From: Myxococcales bacterium
Lineage (GTDB): Bacteria > Myxococcota > Myxococcia > Myxococcales > Myxococcaceae
Reading direction: 5' to 3'
Length of the DNA stretch: 52,002 bases
Assembly (NCBI GenBank): GCA_016191815.1
Contig: JACPVI010000008.1
Coordinates: 1 to 52,002 of the forward strand
This document shows positions 41,650-50,424 of the stretch, one piece after another. Each line of letters opens with the position of its first letter. The first letter of the stretch is position 1. The position numbers and the translations under genes were made by a program. Below the pieces are notes generated by a model. The model made no database searches, was not told the origin of the DNA, and was given only the letters and a program-made list of their open reading frames with translations.

Positions 41650-42999
41650 TCAAGGGAGCGAAGCTGCCCGAGTCACCGCCGCTTCCAACCTTCGCACGCC
41701 GCGCTTCTGCCCCACCGCCACCGAGGTGAGGTTGTCCCGACGGAAGGTGCGGCGCGCCACCTCGCGGAGCTTCTCCGCCGACTGAGCCTCGATCAGCCTG
41801 CACCGCTGCTCGAAGCTCTCCGGGGGCCGGAACAGCTCCGTCCCGCCGAACCACCCGGCGAGCTCCCCGGTCGAGTCCTGCGCGAACTCGAGCAGGATGC
41901 GGTGCCTCCGCTTGGCGTGCTCCAGCTCGCGCGCGCCCACCTTCCGCACGCACAGCTCTCCCAGCGTGCGGCAGATCTCCTCCACCACCGCGGCCGCCTT
42001 GGACGGCGCGCTGGCGGCGTCCACCTCGAACAGCCCCACGTCGTCGAAGGCCTCGATCGAGGCATGCACCGAATAGGCGAGCCCCTTCCGCTCCACCACG
42101 TGGAAAGGCAGCCGCGAGGACAGCCCGTCGTCCAGCACCCGGCGAATGAGCTGCAACGCCGGGAAGTCCTCGTGCTGCTCGGGCACGGTGCGGAAGCTCA
42201 GCCGGAACTCGGTCTGGGCCTCGTCGTGCTCCACGAAGCGGAAGGCGGGCCCTTCCTTCGCCATGGGCGCCGGCTCTCCCGCCGAGAGCGGTCCGGCCGG
42301 CAATTCCGAGAAGGCCTTATCTACCAGCTCCAGCACCTCTTCCCGCCGCACCTGGCCGCTGGCCGCGAACACCAGATTGCCGCGCACGTAGTGCCGGTAA
42401 AGGTGGGCCCTCAATTCCCTTCGGGTCAGGGCCCGCACCGACTTCGGGGTGCCGGCGATCTTGAGCGCCAGCGGGTGGGCGCCGAACAGCTCCACCTTGG
42501 AGAGGTTCTCCACGTCGATGTCCCGCCCCCGCTCGTCGACCTCGTCCAGCAGCTCTTCGAGGATGATCTCCCGCTCCACCTCCATGCGGGCCAGGCGCGG
42601 CCGGGTGAGCATGTCGCCCAGCACCGCGATGCCTACCCCGAGATGGGCCGGGTGGATCGGCGTGTAGTAGTAGCAGTGGTCCCGGGTGGTGATGCCGTTC
42701 AAGTTTCCCCCGGCGGCCTCCACCAGCGCGTTCATCCTCACCGTGTCCGGGTAGCGGGCGCTGCCCCGGAAGAACATGTGCTCGAGGAAGTGGCTGACCC
42801 CGTTGGTGGCGGCGCTCTCGTGCCTGGAGCCGACCCGCACGTAGGCCGCCAGCATCGCAGTGTGCAGGTGCGGCGCCTCCACCGTCGCCACCCGCAACCC
42901 GCCCTCCAGCTCGTCGCGGAAGTAGCGGTAGCCGCGGCCTAGCTGGCGCGTGGGAGCCTGATGACGAACGTCGTGCCGCTGCCGGGTGTGCTCTCGCAC
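41650..42999 (-). CDS. M16-family zinc metallopeptidase
   Basis: A 449-residue peptidase of the pitrilysin/MPP type. The zinc motif HFLEH is at residues 70-74 with the third ligand Glu near 148 (EREIILEEL). The first domain continues to about 230, and the second inactive-type domain to about 440 (GLSSRLPFHVVERKGLAYSV). Cytoplasmic, as no signal is visible. The first usable start is GTG 42999, which overlaps the histidine kinase gene by 61 bp; the family normally starts close to this point, so the overlap is probably real. Substrate unknown; in bacteria such enzymes degrade peptides or process proteins. Confidence 0.9.
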   Translation of the reverse strand: MREHTRQRHDVRHQAPTRQLGRGYRYFRDELEGGLRVATVEAPHLHTAMLAAYVRVGSRHESAATNGVSHFLEHMFFRGSARYPDTVRMNALVEAAGGNLNGITTRDHCYYYTPIHPAHLGVGIAVLGDMLTRPRLARMEVEREIILEELLDEVDERGRDIDVENLSKVELFGAHPLALKIAGTPKSVRALTRRELRAHLYRHYVRGNLVFAASGQVRREEVLELVDKAFSELPAGPLSAGEPAPMAKEGPAFRFVEHDEAQTEFRLSFRTVPEQHEDFPALQLIRRVLDDGLSSRLPFHVVERKGLAYSVHASIEAFDDVGLFEVDAASAPSKAAAVVEEICRTLGELCVRKVGARELEHAKRRHRILLEFAQDSTGELAGWFGGTELFRPPESFEQRCRLIEAQSAEKLREVARRTFRRDNLTSVAVGQKRGVRRLEAAVTRAASLP

Positions 43000-44474
43000 T
43001 CGATTGAACCTCCGTGCGCCTGGAGAATCTGCCGGGAGACGGCCAGCCCCAGGCCAGTGCCGCCCTCCTTCGTCGAGAAGAAGGGCTCGAAGACCCGCTC
43101 CTTCACCTCCTTTGCCATCCCCGGGCCGGTGTCCCTGAACGTTACCTCCACCTGGCCGTCCGCGGCGGACGATCGCACGGTGAGCCGACCGCCGCTTCCC
43201 ATCGCCTCGCGGCTATTCCGGACCAGATTGAGGAACACTTGCCGTAGCTGCCCTTCATCGGCCATCGCCTTGGGGGAGTCGGCGGTCAGCTCGCGCACCA
43301 CCTCCACGTGCGAGCGCTGCAGCTCCTCGCGCGAGAAGTCGAGCACGCCCTCCAATACCTGGTTGATGTCCTCGCGGGCGAGCGTGCTAGAGCGCGGCCG
43401 GGCGAGCCTGAGGTACTGCTCGGTCACCTCGGTGAGCCGGTCCACCTCCCGGGTCACCGAGGCGAGCAGGTCGAAGGCCTCGCGGGCCTCCTCCGCGCGG
43501 TCGAACCGGGCTCGTTTCAGCTGCTCCTCCAGCATCTCCACGTTGAGGCCGATGGAAGAGAGCGGGTTTCGGACCTCGTGGGAGATCTGCGCCGAGATGC
43601 GGCCGGCCGCCGCGAGCTGCTCGGCGCGGATCAGCGCCTCCTGCTTCTCCTCGAGCTGGGCCTCCCGCTCCAAGAGCGAGCGGGCCATGGCGTCGAACTC
43701 GCGGGCGAGGGTGGAGATCTCGTCGTCGCCCCTCACCCCGAGCTGGGCGGAGTAATCGCCCCGGCCGATCCGCGACACTCCCTCGATGAGGGTGCGCACC
43801 GGCCGCAGGGTGCGGGCGGAGATGGCGGTGGCCAGAAGCCCCACCGCGATCGCCAGCACCGAGAGCCCGATGATCGCCACCCCGCTCCGCCGCTCGCGCC
43901 GCTCCGCCAGAGCCACCCGCTCGAGGATGCGGGCCTCCAGCGCGTGGTGCAATAGCCGGATGCTCACCCCCACCGAGTTCTCCATCTGCTTGAGGCGGTC
44001 CATCTTCTGGGTGACCTGTGGCCAGTCGGGGCTCTCCGACTCTAGGCCCTCGAAGACCTGCTCCGCCGCCTGCTCGTAGTCGGCGTAGCTCCGGGACAGC
44101 TCCTCGAAGCGGTGCCTCACCTCGAGGACGAAGGGCCGCTCGGACTCCGGGGCCAGCGCCCGCGCCCGCTCGGCGCGTTCGCGCCCGTCGGCGAGCTGCT
44201 GGGCGGGGGAGTACAGGCGCGCCAGGCGGATCAGCGCCCGGCGGGTCTCCACGCTCTTCTCGGCCCACAGCCGCTCGGTTTCCTGCTCCTGGTTCTTGTG
44301 AAAGGCGTCGATGGCGGCGGCGCCCTGGGCGAGGTGGAGGTAGCCCTCGCTCACCAGGCGGATCTCCTCCTGGTTCCGGTGCATCTCCGCCACCGAGAAG
44401 ATGGAAACCGCGCCGAAAGTCACCAGCACCACGGCGTAGCCTAGGAAGATGCGCGTGGCGAGTGAGAGCCGCAT
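42939..44474 (-). CDS. Sensor histidine kinase with HAMP domain
   Basis: A 511-residue membrane kinase. Helices at about 7-28 and 199-219 flank an external helical sensor region of about 170 residues. HAMP follows (RTLRPVRTLIEGVSRIGRGDY), then a HisKA domain with phospho-acceptor His299 (ISHEVRNPL) and an ATPase domain with LNLVRNSREAMG, FRDTGPGM and GGTGLGLAV. No response regulator gene is adjacent, so it is an orphan kinase by position. It overlaps the M16 peptidase gene, which points to joint expression. Signal unknown. Confidence 0.93.
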   Translation of the reverse strand: MRLSLATRIFLGYAVVLVTFGAVSIFSVAEMHRNQEEIRLVSEGYLHLAQGAAAIDAFHKNQEQETERLWAEKSVETRRALIRLARLYSPAQQLADGRERAERARALAPESERPFVLEVRHRFEELSRSYADYEQAAEQVFEGLESESPDWPQVTQKMDRLKQMENSVGVSIRLLHHALEARILERVALAERRERRSGVAIIGLSVLAIAVGLLATAISARTLRPVRTLIEGVSRIGRGDYSAQLGVRGDDEISTLAREFDAMARSLLEREAQLEEKQEALIRAEQLAAAGRISAQISHEVRNPLSSIGLNVEMLEEQLKRARFDRAEEAREAFDLLASVTREVDRLTEVTEQYLRLARPRSSTLAREDINQVLEGVLDFSREELQRSHVEVVRELTADSPKAMADEGQLRQVFLNLVRNSREAMGSGGRLTVRSSAADGQVEVTFRDTGPGMAKEVKERVFEPFFSTKEGGTGLGLAVSRQILQAHGGSIECESTPGSGTTFVIRLPRAS

Positions 44475-44622
44475 GGAAGGTGGGTTGCGTTGACCGCGCG
44501 GGTGCCGCCTCGGTACGCTAGCGGGTCGCTTGGGCCCAAGTCGGCAAATTGAAAGCTGATTCTAGTCCAAGGAGCACCTAAGGCCCCAGGCCTCTCAACA
44601 GCCGGGCATCGCGAGACGAACC

Positions 44623-46116
44623 ATGGGTACGAGCTTGTCCTTGCACCGCGGATGGGCGGTCGCCCTTGCAGCGTGCGTGTCGCTCTGCGGAGGGACCGCG
44701 CTCGCCGGCCAGTCTCCCAAGCTCTTGGTGATGCCCTTCGGGCAGGGAGACGGGGTCCCGGACCGCTCTGGGGCGAAGCTCGGCTCCTTGCTCCTGGACG
44801 AGCTGAAGACGCGGGACGAGGTGGAGGCCCAGGCGCCCTCGGAAGTGAGGGGACGCGCCTCGGAGGACGCCCGCAGCGCGGCGCAGCCCAAGCCGGCCCA
44901 GCCCTCGCCTGAAGCCGCGGCCGCCCTCTCGCAGGGGAAGAAGGCGCTGGACGACTTGCGCTTCGACGACGCGGTGGCCGCCTTCAAGAAGGGCATCGAC
45001 GCCTCGCTGAGACAGCCGGGCAGCGCGGACTACGCCGCGGTGTACGAGGCGCTGGTGTCGAGCGCGGTGGCCTACTTCCGGATGGGCGAGGAGAAGCGCG
45101 CCCAGGCCGCCCTCTACGAGGTGGCCCGGATGGACCCTGCCTACAAGCTCGAGGGGGGCTTCCCGCCGGTGTTCGTCCGCGAGTTCGAGAAGGCCAAGAA
45201 GAAGGTGGAGAAGGCGGCCAAGGCCAACCTGGTGGTGGAAGGCCCTCCGGGCTCGACGGCGTTCATCGACGGGAGGGACCTGGGGATGGTGCCGGTGGAG
45301 GAGAAGGTGACCGTCGGCACGCACTGGGTGAAGGTGGAGGGCCCGCGGGGCGAGCGCTTCGGGCAGGTCTTGGAGCTGAAGGCTTCGGGGGCGACGGTGA
45401 AGGGCTCCTTCGGAGGAGCGGAAAAGGCGGCGCCGCCGGCGCCAGCTCCGGTGGCGGAGCTTTTGGCCTCCGCCTCGCTGGTGGCGGACGATGCCAGCCG
45501 CGCCGCGGCCATCGCCCGGTCCGCCTCCGCGGACTTCGTGGTGGTGGGCTACCTCTACCGCATCGGCTCCCGGGAGCTGTCGGCCACCGCGGCCATCTTC
45601 TCGGCGCGGCGGCAGGGGTTCGCCTCGCTCTCCACCCACTCGTTCGACGACGAGTTGCTCACCGCCAACGCGGCGGTCTTCAAGCTGGCCGACGACGTGG
45701 TGCACAAGGTGGGCTCCTTCGGACCGCCTTCCTCGCTGCCGATCAACCTGGAGGTGAAGCCGGTCCGCACTGCCTCCGCCAGCTCCACCGCCTCGTCGGG
45801 CGTGCCTGGCGAGCCCGACGTGGAGCTGGTGGCGCCGAAGTCGGCCCTGCGCCCCTCTGAGACGCGAAAGCCGGCGGAGACGAAGCCCGAGGAGCCGAAC
45901 GCGGTGAGGGCCTTCACCCGGAAGAGCACGATGGAGACCGACCAGCACCCATCCGGAGGCTCCGAGCCCGGAGGAGGACCGAAGGTGAAGGGGGGCACTC
46001 CTGCTTGGATCTGGGTCGTGGTAGGGGTAGGGGTGGCAGCTGCGGCCGGCGGCACCTATTTCGGAGTCAGCGAGATGACCAAGCCAGTCACCGGGACGGT
46101 CACCGCGCGCTGGTGA
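44623..46116 (+). CDS. Exported PEGA-domain protein with C-terminal membrane helix
   Basis: A 497-residue protein with a signal peptide (GWAVALAACVSLCGGTALA-GQ). A short N-terminal domain is followed by TPR-like helices at about 105-185 (LDDLRFDDAVAAFKKGIDA) and a PEGA-type beta domain at about 205-250 (NLVVEGPPGSTAFIDG, GTHWVKVEGPRGE). A Pro/Lys-rich region leads to a last membrane helix (WIWVVVGVGVAAAAGGTYF). This arrangement is common in myxobacterial envelope proteins; the role is probably structural. The Kelch lipoprotein follows after 10 bp. Confidence 0.82.
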   Translation: MGTSLSLHRGWAVALAACVSLCGGTALAGQSPKLLVMPFGQGDGVPDRSGAKLGSLLLDELKTRDEVEAQAPSEVRGRASEDARSAAQPKPAQPSPEAAAALSQGKKALDDLRFDDAVAAFKKGIDASLRQPGSADYAAVYEALVSSAVAYFRMGEEKRAQAALYEVARMDPAYKLEGGFPPVFVREFEKAKKKVEKAAKANLVVEGPPGSTAFIDGRDLGMVPVEEKVTVGTHWVKVEGPRGERFGQVLELKASGATVKGSFGGAEKAAPPAPAPVAELLASASLVADDASRAAAIARSASADFVVVGYLYRIGSRELSATAAIFSARRQGFASLSTHSFDDELLTANAAVFKLADDVVHKVGSFGPPSSLPINLEVKPVRTASASSTASSGVPGEPDVELVAPKSALRPSETRKPAETKPEEPNAVRAFTRKSTMETDQHPSGGSEPGGGPKVKGGTPAWIWVVVGVGVAAAAGGTYFGVSEMTKPVTGTVTARW

Positions 46117-46126
46117 GGAGAATCGG

Positions 46127-47719
46127 ATGATGGCCGCCCGCTGGCTCGCTCTTCCCGCGGTGGCGCTCTTCTCCTGCGCGCCGAAGGAAGTGCCTGTGCA
46201 GGTGAGCATCGTCACCTCCTCCTGCCAGTCGCCCGCGCCGCTCGAAGGAGTGACGCACCTCAAGGTCCGGGTGCTGGGCGACGGCATCAACCCGCCGAAG
46301 GAGGCGGTCTCCTCTACCTCGGTCGCGGACCGGGTGTTGCGTATCCCGGAGATTCCGGCGGGGAAGGCCCGGATGGTGGAGATCCGGGCCTACGCCGGAG
46401 AGCCCGCCGCCGGAGGGAAGCTGGTCTCGCTCGGCAAGACCCTGCCCTTCGACGTGCCCGACGTGGTGCCGGAGGGCCAAAAGCCCATCGAGCTGACGGT
46501 CTTCCTGCGTCAGGTGGGGAAGTTCACTCCGCCCAACTCGATCAACGCGCTGGGGAACTGCACCAGGCTCAGCACCGCGCGCGCCGGGCACACCGCCACG
46601 CTCTTGCAGAACGGCAAGGTGCTCATCGCGGGTGGCTACGAGCTCAAAAGCGGCAAGCGCTCGGCGCTGCACCGGGCGGAGTTCTTCAACCCCGCCACTG
46701 GCGGCTTCGAGGACGCGCCGGACTTGGGCGTGGTGAACACCGCCCAGCAGTTCACGCCGCTGCCGCGGGCGTTCCACACCGCCACCTTGCTCAAGAATGG
46801 GCAAGTGCTGATCTGGGGAGGCGAGGGCTACGACGCCTCGGGGACGGTGGCGCCGTGGGCGAGCGTCCTCATCTTCGACGCCGACCAGAACATGTACCTC
46901 GGGCTGCCGTGGAACTACGTCACCGGGGTGGGACGGACCAGGCACGCGGCGGCGCTGGAGCGCTCGGGCAAGGTGCTGGTGGTGGGCGGCTACACGCGCA
47001 AGCAGGGCTCGAGCGACCTTTCCCTGGAGGATCGGGTGGAGTGGTACGACCCCGCCTCCGCCAAGGGCACGGTGGTGGGCGGGGTGTCGCTCCCGCGCGG
47101 GGAGATGAGCGGGGTGCCGGTGCAGGACGGCCGCTACGTGGCGGTGGCCGGCGGGTTCGACGGGACGGTGCTCAAGGACGAGGTGTCCTTCTTCGAGTTC
47201 GACGGCACCGCCTTCGTGAAGGCGCAGTCCAGCTCGCCGCCCAGGCTCCGGGAGCCGAGGCGCGCCGCTGGGGCCGCGCTGTTCCGGCAGGGCAACGACG
47301 TGCTCCTGGTGGGCGGCTACACGGATCCGAGCACGGTGAAGCCGGCCTCCACCTCCGAGATCGTCACCACCAAGGACTCCTTCACGGTGGCCGAGGGCCC
47401 GACCGTGGGCGCGGCGAGGGGAGACATCTGCGCGGCGGCGCTGAGCGACGGGAGGGTGCTGGCGATCGGCGGCCGCACGGTGGACGGGGTGGGGGCTCCG
47501 CCGAGGAGCGACGGGACGGTGGAGCTTTTGGTGTCCCAGTCGAGCGGGGCGAGCTCGGTGCTGGCGAAGGAGTCCTTGCGCAAGCCGGCGTACCACCACA
47601 CCTGCACGGTGATGGCGGACGGCTCGGTGCTGGTCTTGGGCGGGGTGCGGGAGCAAGCCGGCACGCTGGAAGTCTTGCAGGACGCGCTGATCTACACGCC
47701 CGAGCCGCTGGACCCGTAG
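46127..47719 (+). CDS. Kelch-repeat lipoprotein
   Basis: A 530-residue protein with a lipobox-like signal (PAVALFSCAPKE; Cys17). After an N-terminal beta domain of about 120 residues, six or more Kelch repeats form a predicted propeller, for example HTATLLQNGKVLIAGGYE, HTATLLKNGQVLIWGGE, HAAALERSGKVLVVGGYT and HTCTVMADGSVLVLGGV. It is directly downstream of the PEGA protein with GAGGAGA before the ATG, so both probably function at the cell envelope. ATG at 46130 is an equally good start. Confidence 0.88.
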   Translation: MMAARWLALPAVALFSCAPKEVPVQVSIVTSSCQSPAPLEGVTHLKVRVLGDGINPPKEAVSSTSVADRVLRIPEIPAGKARMVEIRAYAGEPAAGGKLVSLGKTLPFDVPDVVPEGQKPIELTVFLRQVGKFTPPNSINALGNCTRLSTARAGHTATLLQNGKVLIAGGYELKSGKRSALHRAEFFNPATGGFEDAPDLGVVNTAQQFTPLPRAFHTATLLKNGQVLIWGGEGYDASGTVAPWASVLIFDADQNMYLGLPWNYVTGVGRTRHAAALERSGKVLVVGGYTRKQGSSDLSLEDRVEWYDPASAKGTVVGGVSLPRGEMSGVPVQDGRYVAVAGGFDGTVLKDEVSFFEFDGTAFVKAQSSSPPRLREPRRAAGAALFRQGNDVLLVGGYTDPSTVKPASTSEIVTTKDSFTVAEGPTVGAARGDICAAALSDGRVLAIGGRTVDGVGAPPRSDGTVELLVSQSSGASSVLAKESLRKPAYHHTCTVMADGSVLVLGGVREQAGTLEVLQDALIYTPEPLDP

Positions 47720-47790
47720 GCGCGCCCCGAGCGTCCGGGCGCGAGGCCGGCCATCGGGTGCTCCCGACCCTTGTCCGTTAGTTGGTAGGA

Positions 47791-47819
47791 TTGACATGAT
47801 GACAGGGTGTTGACAGAAT
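47791..47819 (+). promoter_or_regulatory. Promoter of the HTH/PIN toxin-antitoxin pair
   Basis: A perfect TTGACA (47791-47796) and CAGAAT (47814-47819) are spaced 17 bp apart. Transcription would begin near 47826, two bases from the ATG at 47828, giving a nearly leaderless mRNA. TGACA occurs three times (47792, 47800, 47811), a possible operator for the antitoxin. Confidence 0.5.
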
Positions 47820-47827
47820 ACCCCTCC

Positions 47828-48121
47828 ATGGAGCTGCGTGACTCCCAGCCGATGATCAGCGTTTCCGAAGCCGCGGAAGCGCTCGGAGTCTCGGAGTCCA
47901 CGCTCTGGCGAATGCTGCGCCGCGGCGAAATCAAGAGCGTGCGCAGGTCCGGCAGGCGACTGGTGGAGCGCGCCTCCGTCGAACGAAAGGCCATTCGGCC
48001 CAAGTCCGAGGCGCCTAGCGGGCTGACTCGGGAACACCCGATCTGGCGGCTGGTCGGCGCGTTCAAGAGCGAGGGCGTGGGGCCCGGCTCCGGCGACAAG
48101 CACGAAGTCCTCGGCGAATGA
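47828..48121 (+). CDS. HTH (excisionase-like) antitoxin of a PIN toxin pair
   Basis: A 97-residue protein. Its N-terminal half is an excisionase/MerR-type helix-turn-helix (MISVSEAAEALGVSESTLWR, then RRGEIKSVRRSGRRLVE). The C-terminal tail HPIWRLVGAFKSEG and DKHEVLGE resembles the toxin-blocking tails of VapB-type antitoxins. The ATG at 47828 is preferred over GTG 47807 because the predicted transcript starts after the latter. Its stop overlaps the toxin start (ATGA), the usual antitoxin-first order, so coupled translation is expected. Confidence 0.8.
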   Translation: MELRDSQPMISVSEAAEALGVSESTLWRMLRRGEIKSVRRSGRRLVERASVERKAIRPKSEAPSGLTREHPIWRLVGAFKSEGVGPGSGDKHEVLGE

Positions 48122-48534
48122 GGAAGGCGGTCCTCGTCGATTCCAGCGCCGTACTCGCGCTCCTCGACGCGAACGACGCCAACCATGTGAGCGCAGTCGC
48201 GGTGGCAACGCGCATCCAGACAGAGCGGCGCGCCTGGTTCGTCACCAACTACGTGGAGGCCGAGACGCATGCGCTGCTGCTCAAGAAGCTGGGAAGGGCT
48301 GCCGCCCGCGAGTGGCTGCTCGCCGGCGGGATGCCGGTGGTCAGGGCGTCAAGCGACGAGGAGGCGATGGGGCGCGAGCTGATCGCCCGACATCAGGACA
48401 AGGAATGGTCGCTCTGCGACGCGATTTCCTTCGCGGGAGCAGAGCGCCGAAGCGCAGTCGCGTTCAGCTTCGACCGGCACTTCGTTCAGTACGGGCGGTT
48501 GGAGGTGTGGGGTTGCCCTCTCCCCGGTGGGTAG
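48118..48534 (+). CDS. PIN-domain ribonuclease toxin (VapC-like)
   Basis: A 138-residue PIN domain. The four acidic residues of the active site are seen: Asp8 (VDSSA), Glu47 (VEAETHALL), Asp in SLCDAISFAGA and Asp in AFSFDRHFVQYG. PIN toxins of this type cut tRNA or rRNA when not bound by the antitoxin. The reading frame is intact, unlike the RES toxin elsewhere in the window. Length is normal. Confidence 0.88.
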   Translation: MRKAVLVDSSAVLALLDANDANHVSAVAVATRIQTERRAWFVTNYVEAETHALLLKKLGRAAAREWLLAGGMPVVRASSDEEAMGRELIARHQDKEWSLCDAISFAGAERRSAVAFSFDRHFVQYGRLEVWGCPLPGG

Positions 48535-48540
48535 GGGGAG
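48520..48540. terminator. Hairpin between convergent toxin and coiled-coil genes (candidate)
   Basis: CTCCCC (48520-48525) and GGGGAG (48535-48540) form a 6-bp stem across the PIN toxin stop codon, 4 bp before the stop of the convergent gene. No T-tract. Confidence 0.3.
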
Positions 48541-48543
48541 GAT

Positions 48544-49473
48544 TCAGGCCGTGGGGGCGGTGGGCTCGGGAGGCTTGGGCTCGTCGGCGGGCACCGGTTC
48601 TTCCGCGGCCTTCGCCTCGGCCGCCAGCCGCTGGACACGCTCCTCCGCCGCCTTCGCCTCCGCGAGCTGCCGCTCCTCCACCGCCCGGTCCGAGGCCGCC
48701 AGCTCCTCCGCCGATAGCTCCGTCCGCTCCGCGGTGTGCCCGGTCTTCTTCTGCAAGTCCGCGATCGCCCGCTGCGACAGGTCCCGCTCCAGGAGCGTCC
48801 GGTTCAGCCGCTTCTCCAAAGCCTTGAACTTGTCCTTCACCAGGTCCAGCTCGCCCTTGGTCACCGTGTAGACCCGCTTCTCCGTCTCCAGCCGGCCTCT
48901 GAGCCGCTTCACCTCGCGGTCCAGCTCGCCCGAGCGCGCCCGGTCCTTCTGCGACTGGTGCTCGAGCCTCTGCATCTTCTCCTTCTCCGCCTCGTTCAGC
49001 TCCCGCACCACCTTCTGCACCGCGGGCGCGGAAGGCGGCACCTGGATCGGCGCCATCGCCGCCACCGAGGCCGGACGCCGCCCGCGCGACTCCGCCTCCG
49101 CCTTGAGCTTCTGCAGCTCGGCCAGCGCCGTGGCCAGCTCCGCCCGCGCCGACTCGAGCTGGGTGGAGGCGCTCCGCTCCGTCGCCTCCCGCGCCTTGGC
49201 CAGGTCCAGGTCCGACTTGGTGGCCTCCTTCTGCTCGTAGAGCTTGCGCTTGGCCTGCTTTAGCTGCTCCTTCGCCTCGGCCAAGGCAGCCCGGTGCTCG
49301 TCCAGCTCCTTTCGCCGCTTCTCCAGCTCACCCTCCGCGTGGAGCCGGTCCTGCCGCTCGCGTTCGAGGGCGTCGGTGCGGGCAGGAGCAGGCCCCGCAG
49401 CGCGCGTGCCGAAGAGCTGCCAGGCCAGGCTGGCCACCAACAGGACGGAGACGATGATCAGAGCCGCGGTCAC
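48544..49473 (-). CDS. Membrane-anchored coiled-coil protein
   Basis: A 309-residue protein with one N-terminal helix (ALIIVSVLLVASLAWQLFG) and a long Glu/Lys/Arg/Ala-rich coiled coil from about 35 to 285, broken by a Pro-rich stretch near 140 (MAPIQVPPSAPAV). It ends in a Pro/Ala/Glu tail. TolA-like annotation is sometimes given to such proteins, but no TolA C-terminal domain is visible. Topology: the coiled coil is either cytoplasmic or periplasmic. Family not recognised. Confidence 0.75.
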   Translation of the reverse strand: MTAALIIVSVLLVASLAWQLFGTRAAGPAPARTDALERERQDRLHAEGELEKRRKELDEHRAALAEAKEQLKQAKRKLYEQKEATKSDLDLAKAREATERSASTQLESARAELATALAELQKLKAEAESRGRRPASVAAMAPIQVPPSAPAVQKVVRELNEAEKEKMQRLEHQSQKDRARSGELDREVKRLRGRLETEKRVYTVTKGELDLVKDKFKALEKRLNRTLLERDLSQRAIADLQKKTGHTAERTELSAEELAASDRAVEERQLAEAKAAEERVQRLAAEAKAAEEPVPADEPKPPEPTAPTA

Positions 49474-49537
49474 GGGACTACCTCCCCGAAAGGGGCGCGA
49501 GAGTACCGGCCGCGCGGGGATTTGGCGAGAGGCGAGA

Positions 49538-50296
49538 TCAGAAGATGCTGCCTGCCCGCTTGCGGGGATCCTGCTCGGCCGAGTCCTCGTCCTCCTTGGA
49601 GAGGAGGTCCCTCCCCAGCCCGCCCGCCTTCGAGCCCTTGTGCGGCGAGGGGATCTTCAGCTTCTCCTCCAGCCGGGCGAGCCGCTCGATCAACGCCTCC
49701 TGCTGGGAGGCGAGCGCCCGCATCACGTCGGCCACCGGGTCGGGGAGCGAGGCGTGGTCCAGCTCCTCGGAGAAGTTTCGGCGCTTCTCGCGGACGATCC
49801 GGCCGGGAACGCCCACCACCGTGGCGCCGGGCGGCACGTCCTTGATCACCACCGAGGCGCTGCCGATCCGCGCGCCGTCGCCCACCTGGATCGCCCCCAG
49901 GACGCAGGCGTTGGAGCCGACGATCACGTTCCTCCCCAGATGCGGGTGGCGGACCTTCCGCTCCAATGAGGTGCCGCCCAGCACCACTCCCTTGTAGATG
50001 ATGCAGCCCTCCTCGAGCACCGCGGTTTCGCCGATCACCACCCCCATCCCGTGGTCGATGAACACCCCGTCGGCGATGGTGGCCCCGGGGTGGATCTCCA
50101 CCCCGGTGAGGAAGCGGTTGTAGTGAGAGAAGAGCCGGGCGGCCAGCTTGAAGCCGCGGTTCCAGAGCTGGTGGCTCACCCGGTGGAGGGTCAGGGCGTG
50201 CAGGCCCGGGTAGGCGAGGAGGACCTCGAGCTTGCTCCGGGCGGCTGGATCGTGAGCGACGGCGGCCTCGAGGTCGGCGAGCAGGCTGCGGAGCAT
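49538..50296 (-). CDS. cysE: Serine O-acetyltransferase
   Basis: A 252-residue enzyme that makes O-acetylserine from serine and acetyl-CoA, the first step of cysteine synthesis. The short N-terminal helical region (LRSLLADLEAAVAHDPAARS) leads to the left-handed beta helix with its hexapeptide repeats: IHPGATIADGVFIDHGMGVV, IGETAVLEEG, YKGVVLGGTS, HPHLGRNVIVGSNACVLGAI. The catalytic His residues of the DHGMGVVIGET and HPHLG motifs are present. After about 190 there is a 60-residue extension, partly helical, not found in short members. The ATG at 50296 is chosen for homology; the frame extends further upstream. Confidence 0.93.
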   Translation of the reverse strand: MLRSLLADLEAAVAHDPAARSKLEVLLAYPGLHALTLHRVSHQLWNRGFKLAARLFSHYNRFLTGVEIHPGATIADGVFIDHGMGVVIGETAVLEEGCIIYKGVVLGGTSLERKVRHPHLGRNVIVGSNACVLGAIQVGDGARIGSASVVIKDVPPGATVVGVPGRIVREKRRNFSEELDHASLPDPVADVMRALASQQEALIERLARLEEKLKIPSPHKGSKAGGLGRDLLSKEDEDSAEQDPRKRAGSIF

Positions 50297-50424
50297 GGCA
50301 CCGTCATATCCCGAACAGCGGCCGAAGTTCACGCGGGGGCGCGCGGCTTCCCGGCGACCGCCTGACCGCTCTCCACTGCTTGCGGATTTGCGCTTGCGAT
50401 ACGCAGTGACTATCAAGTCCGGCC

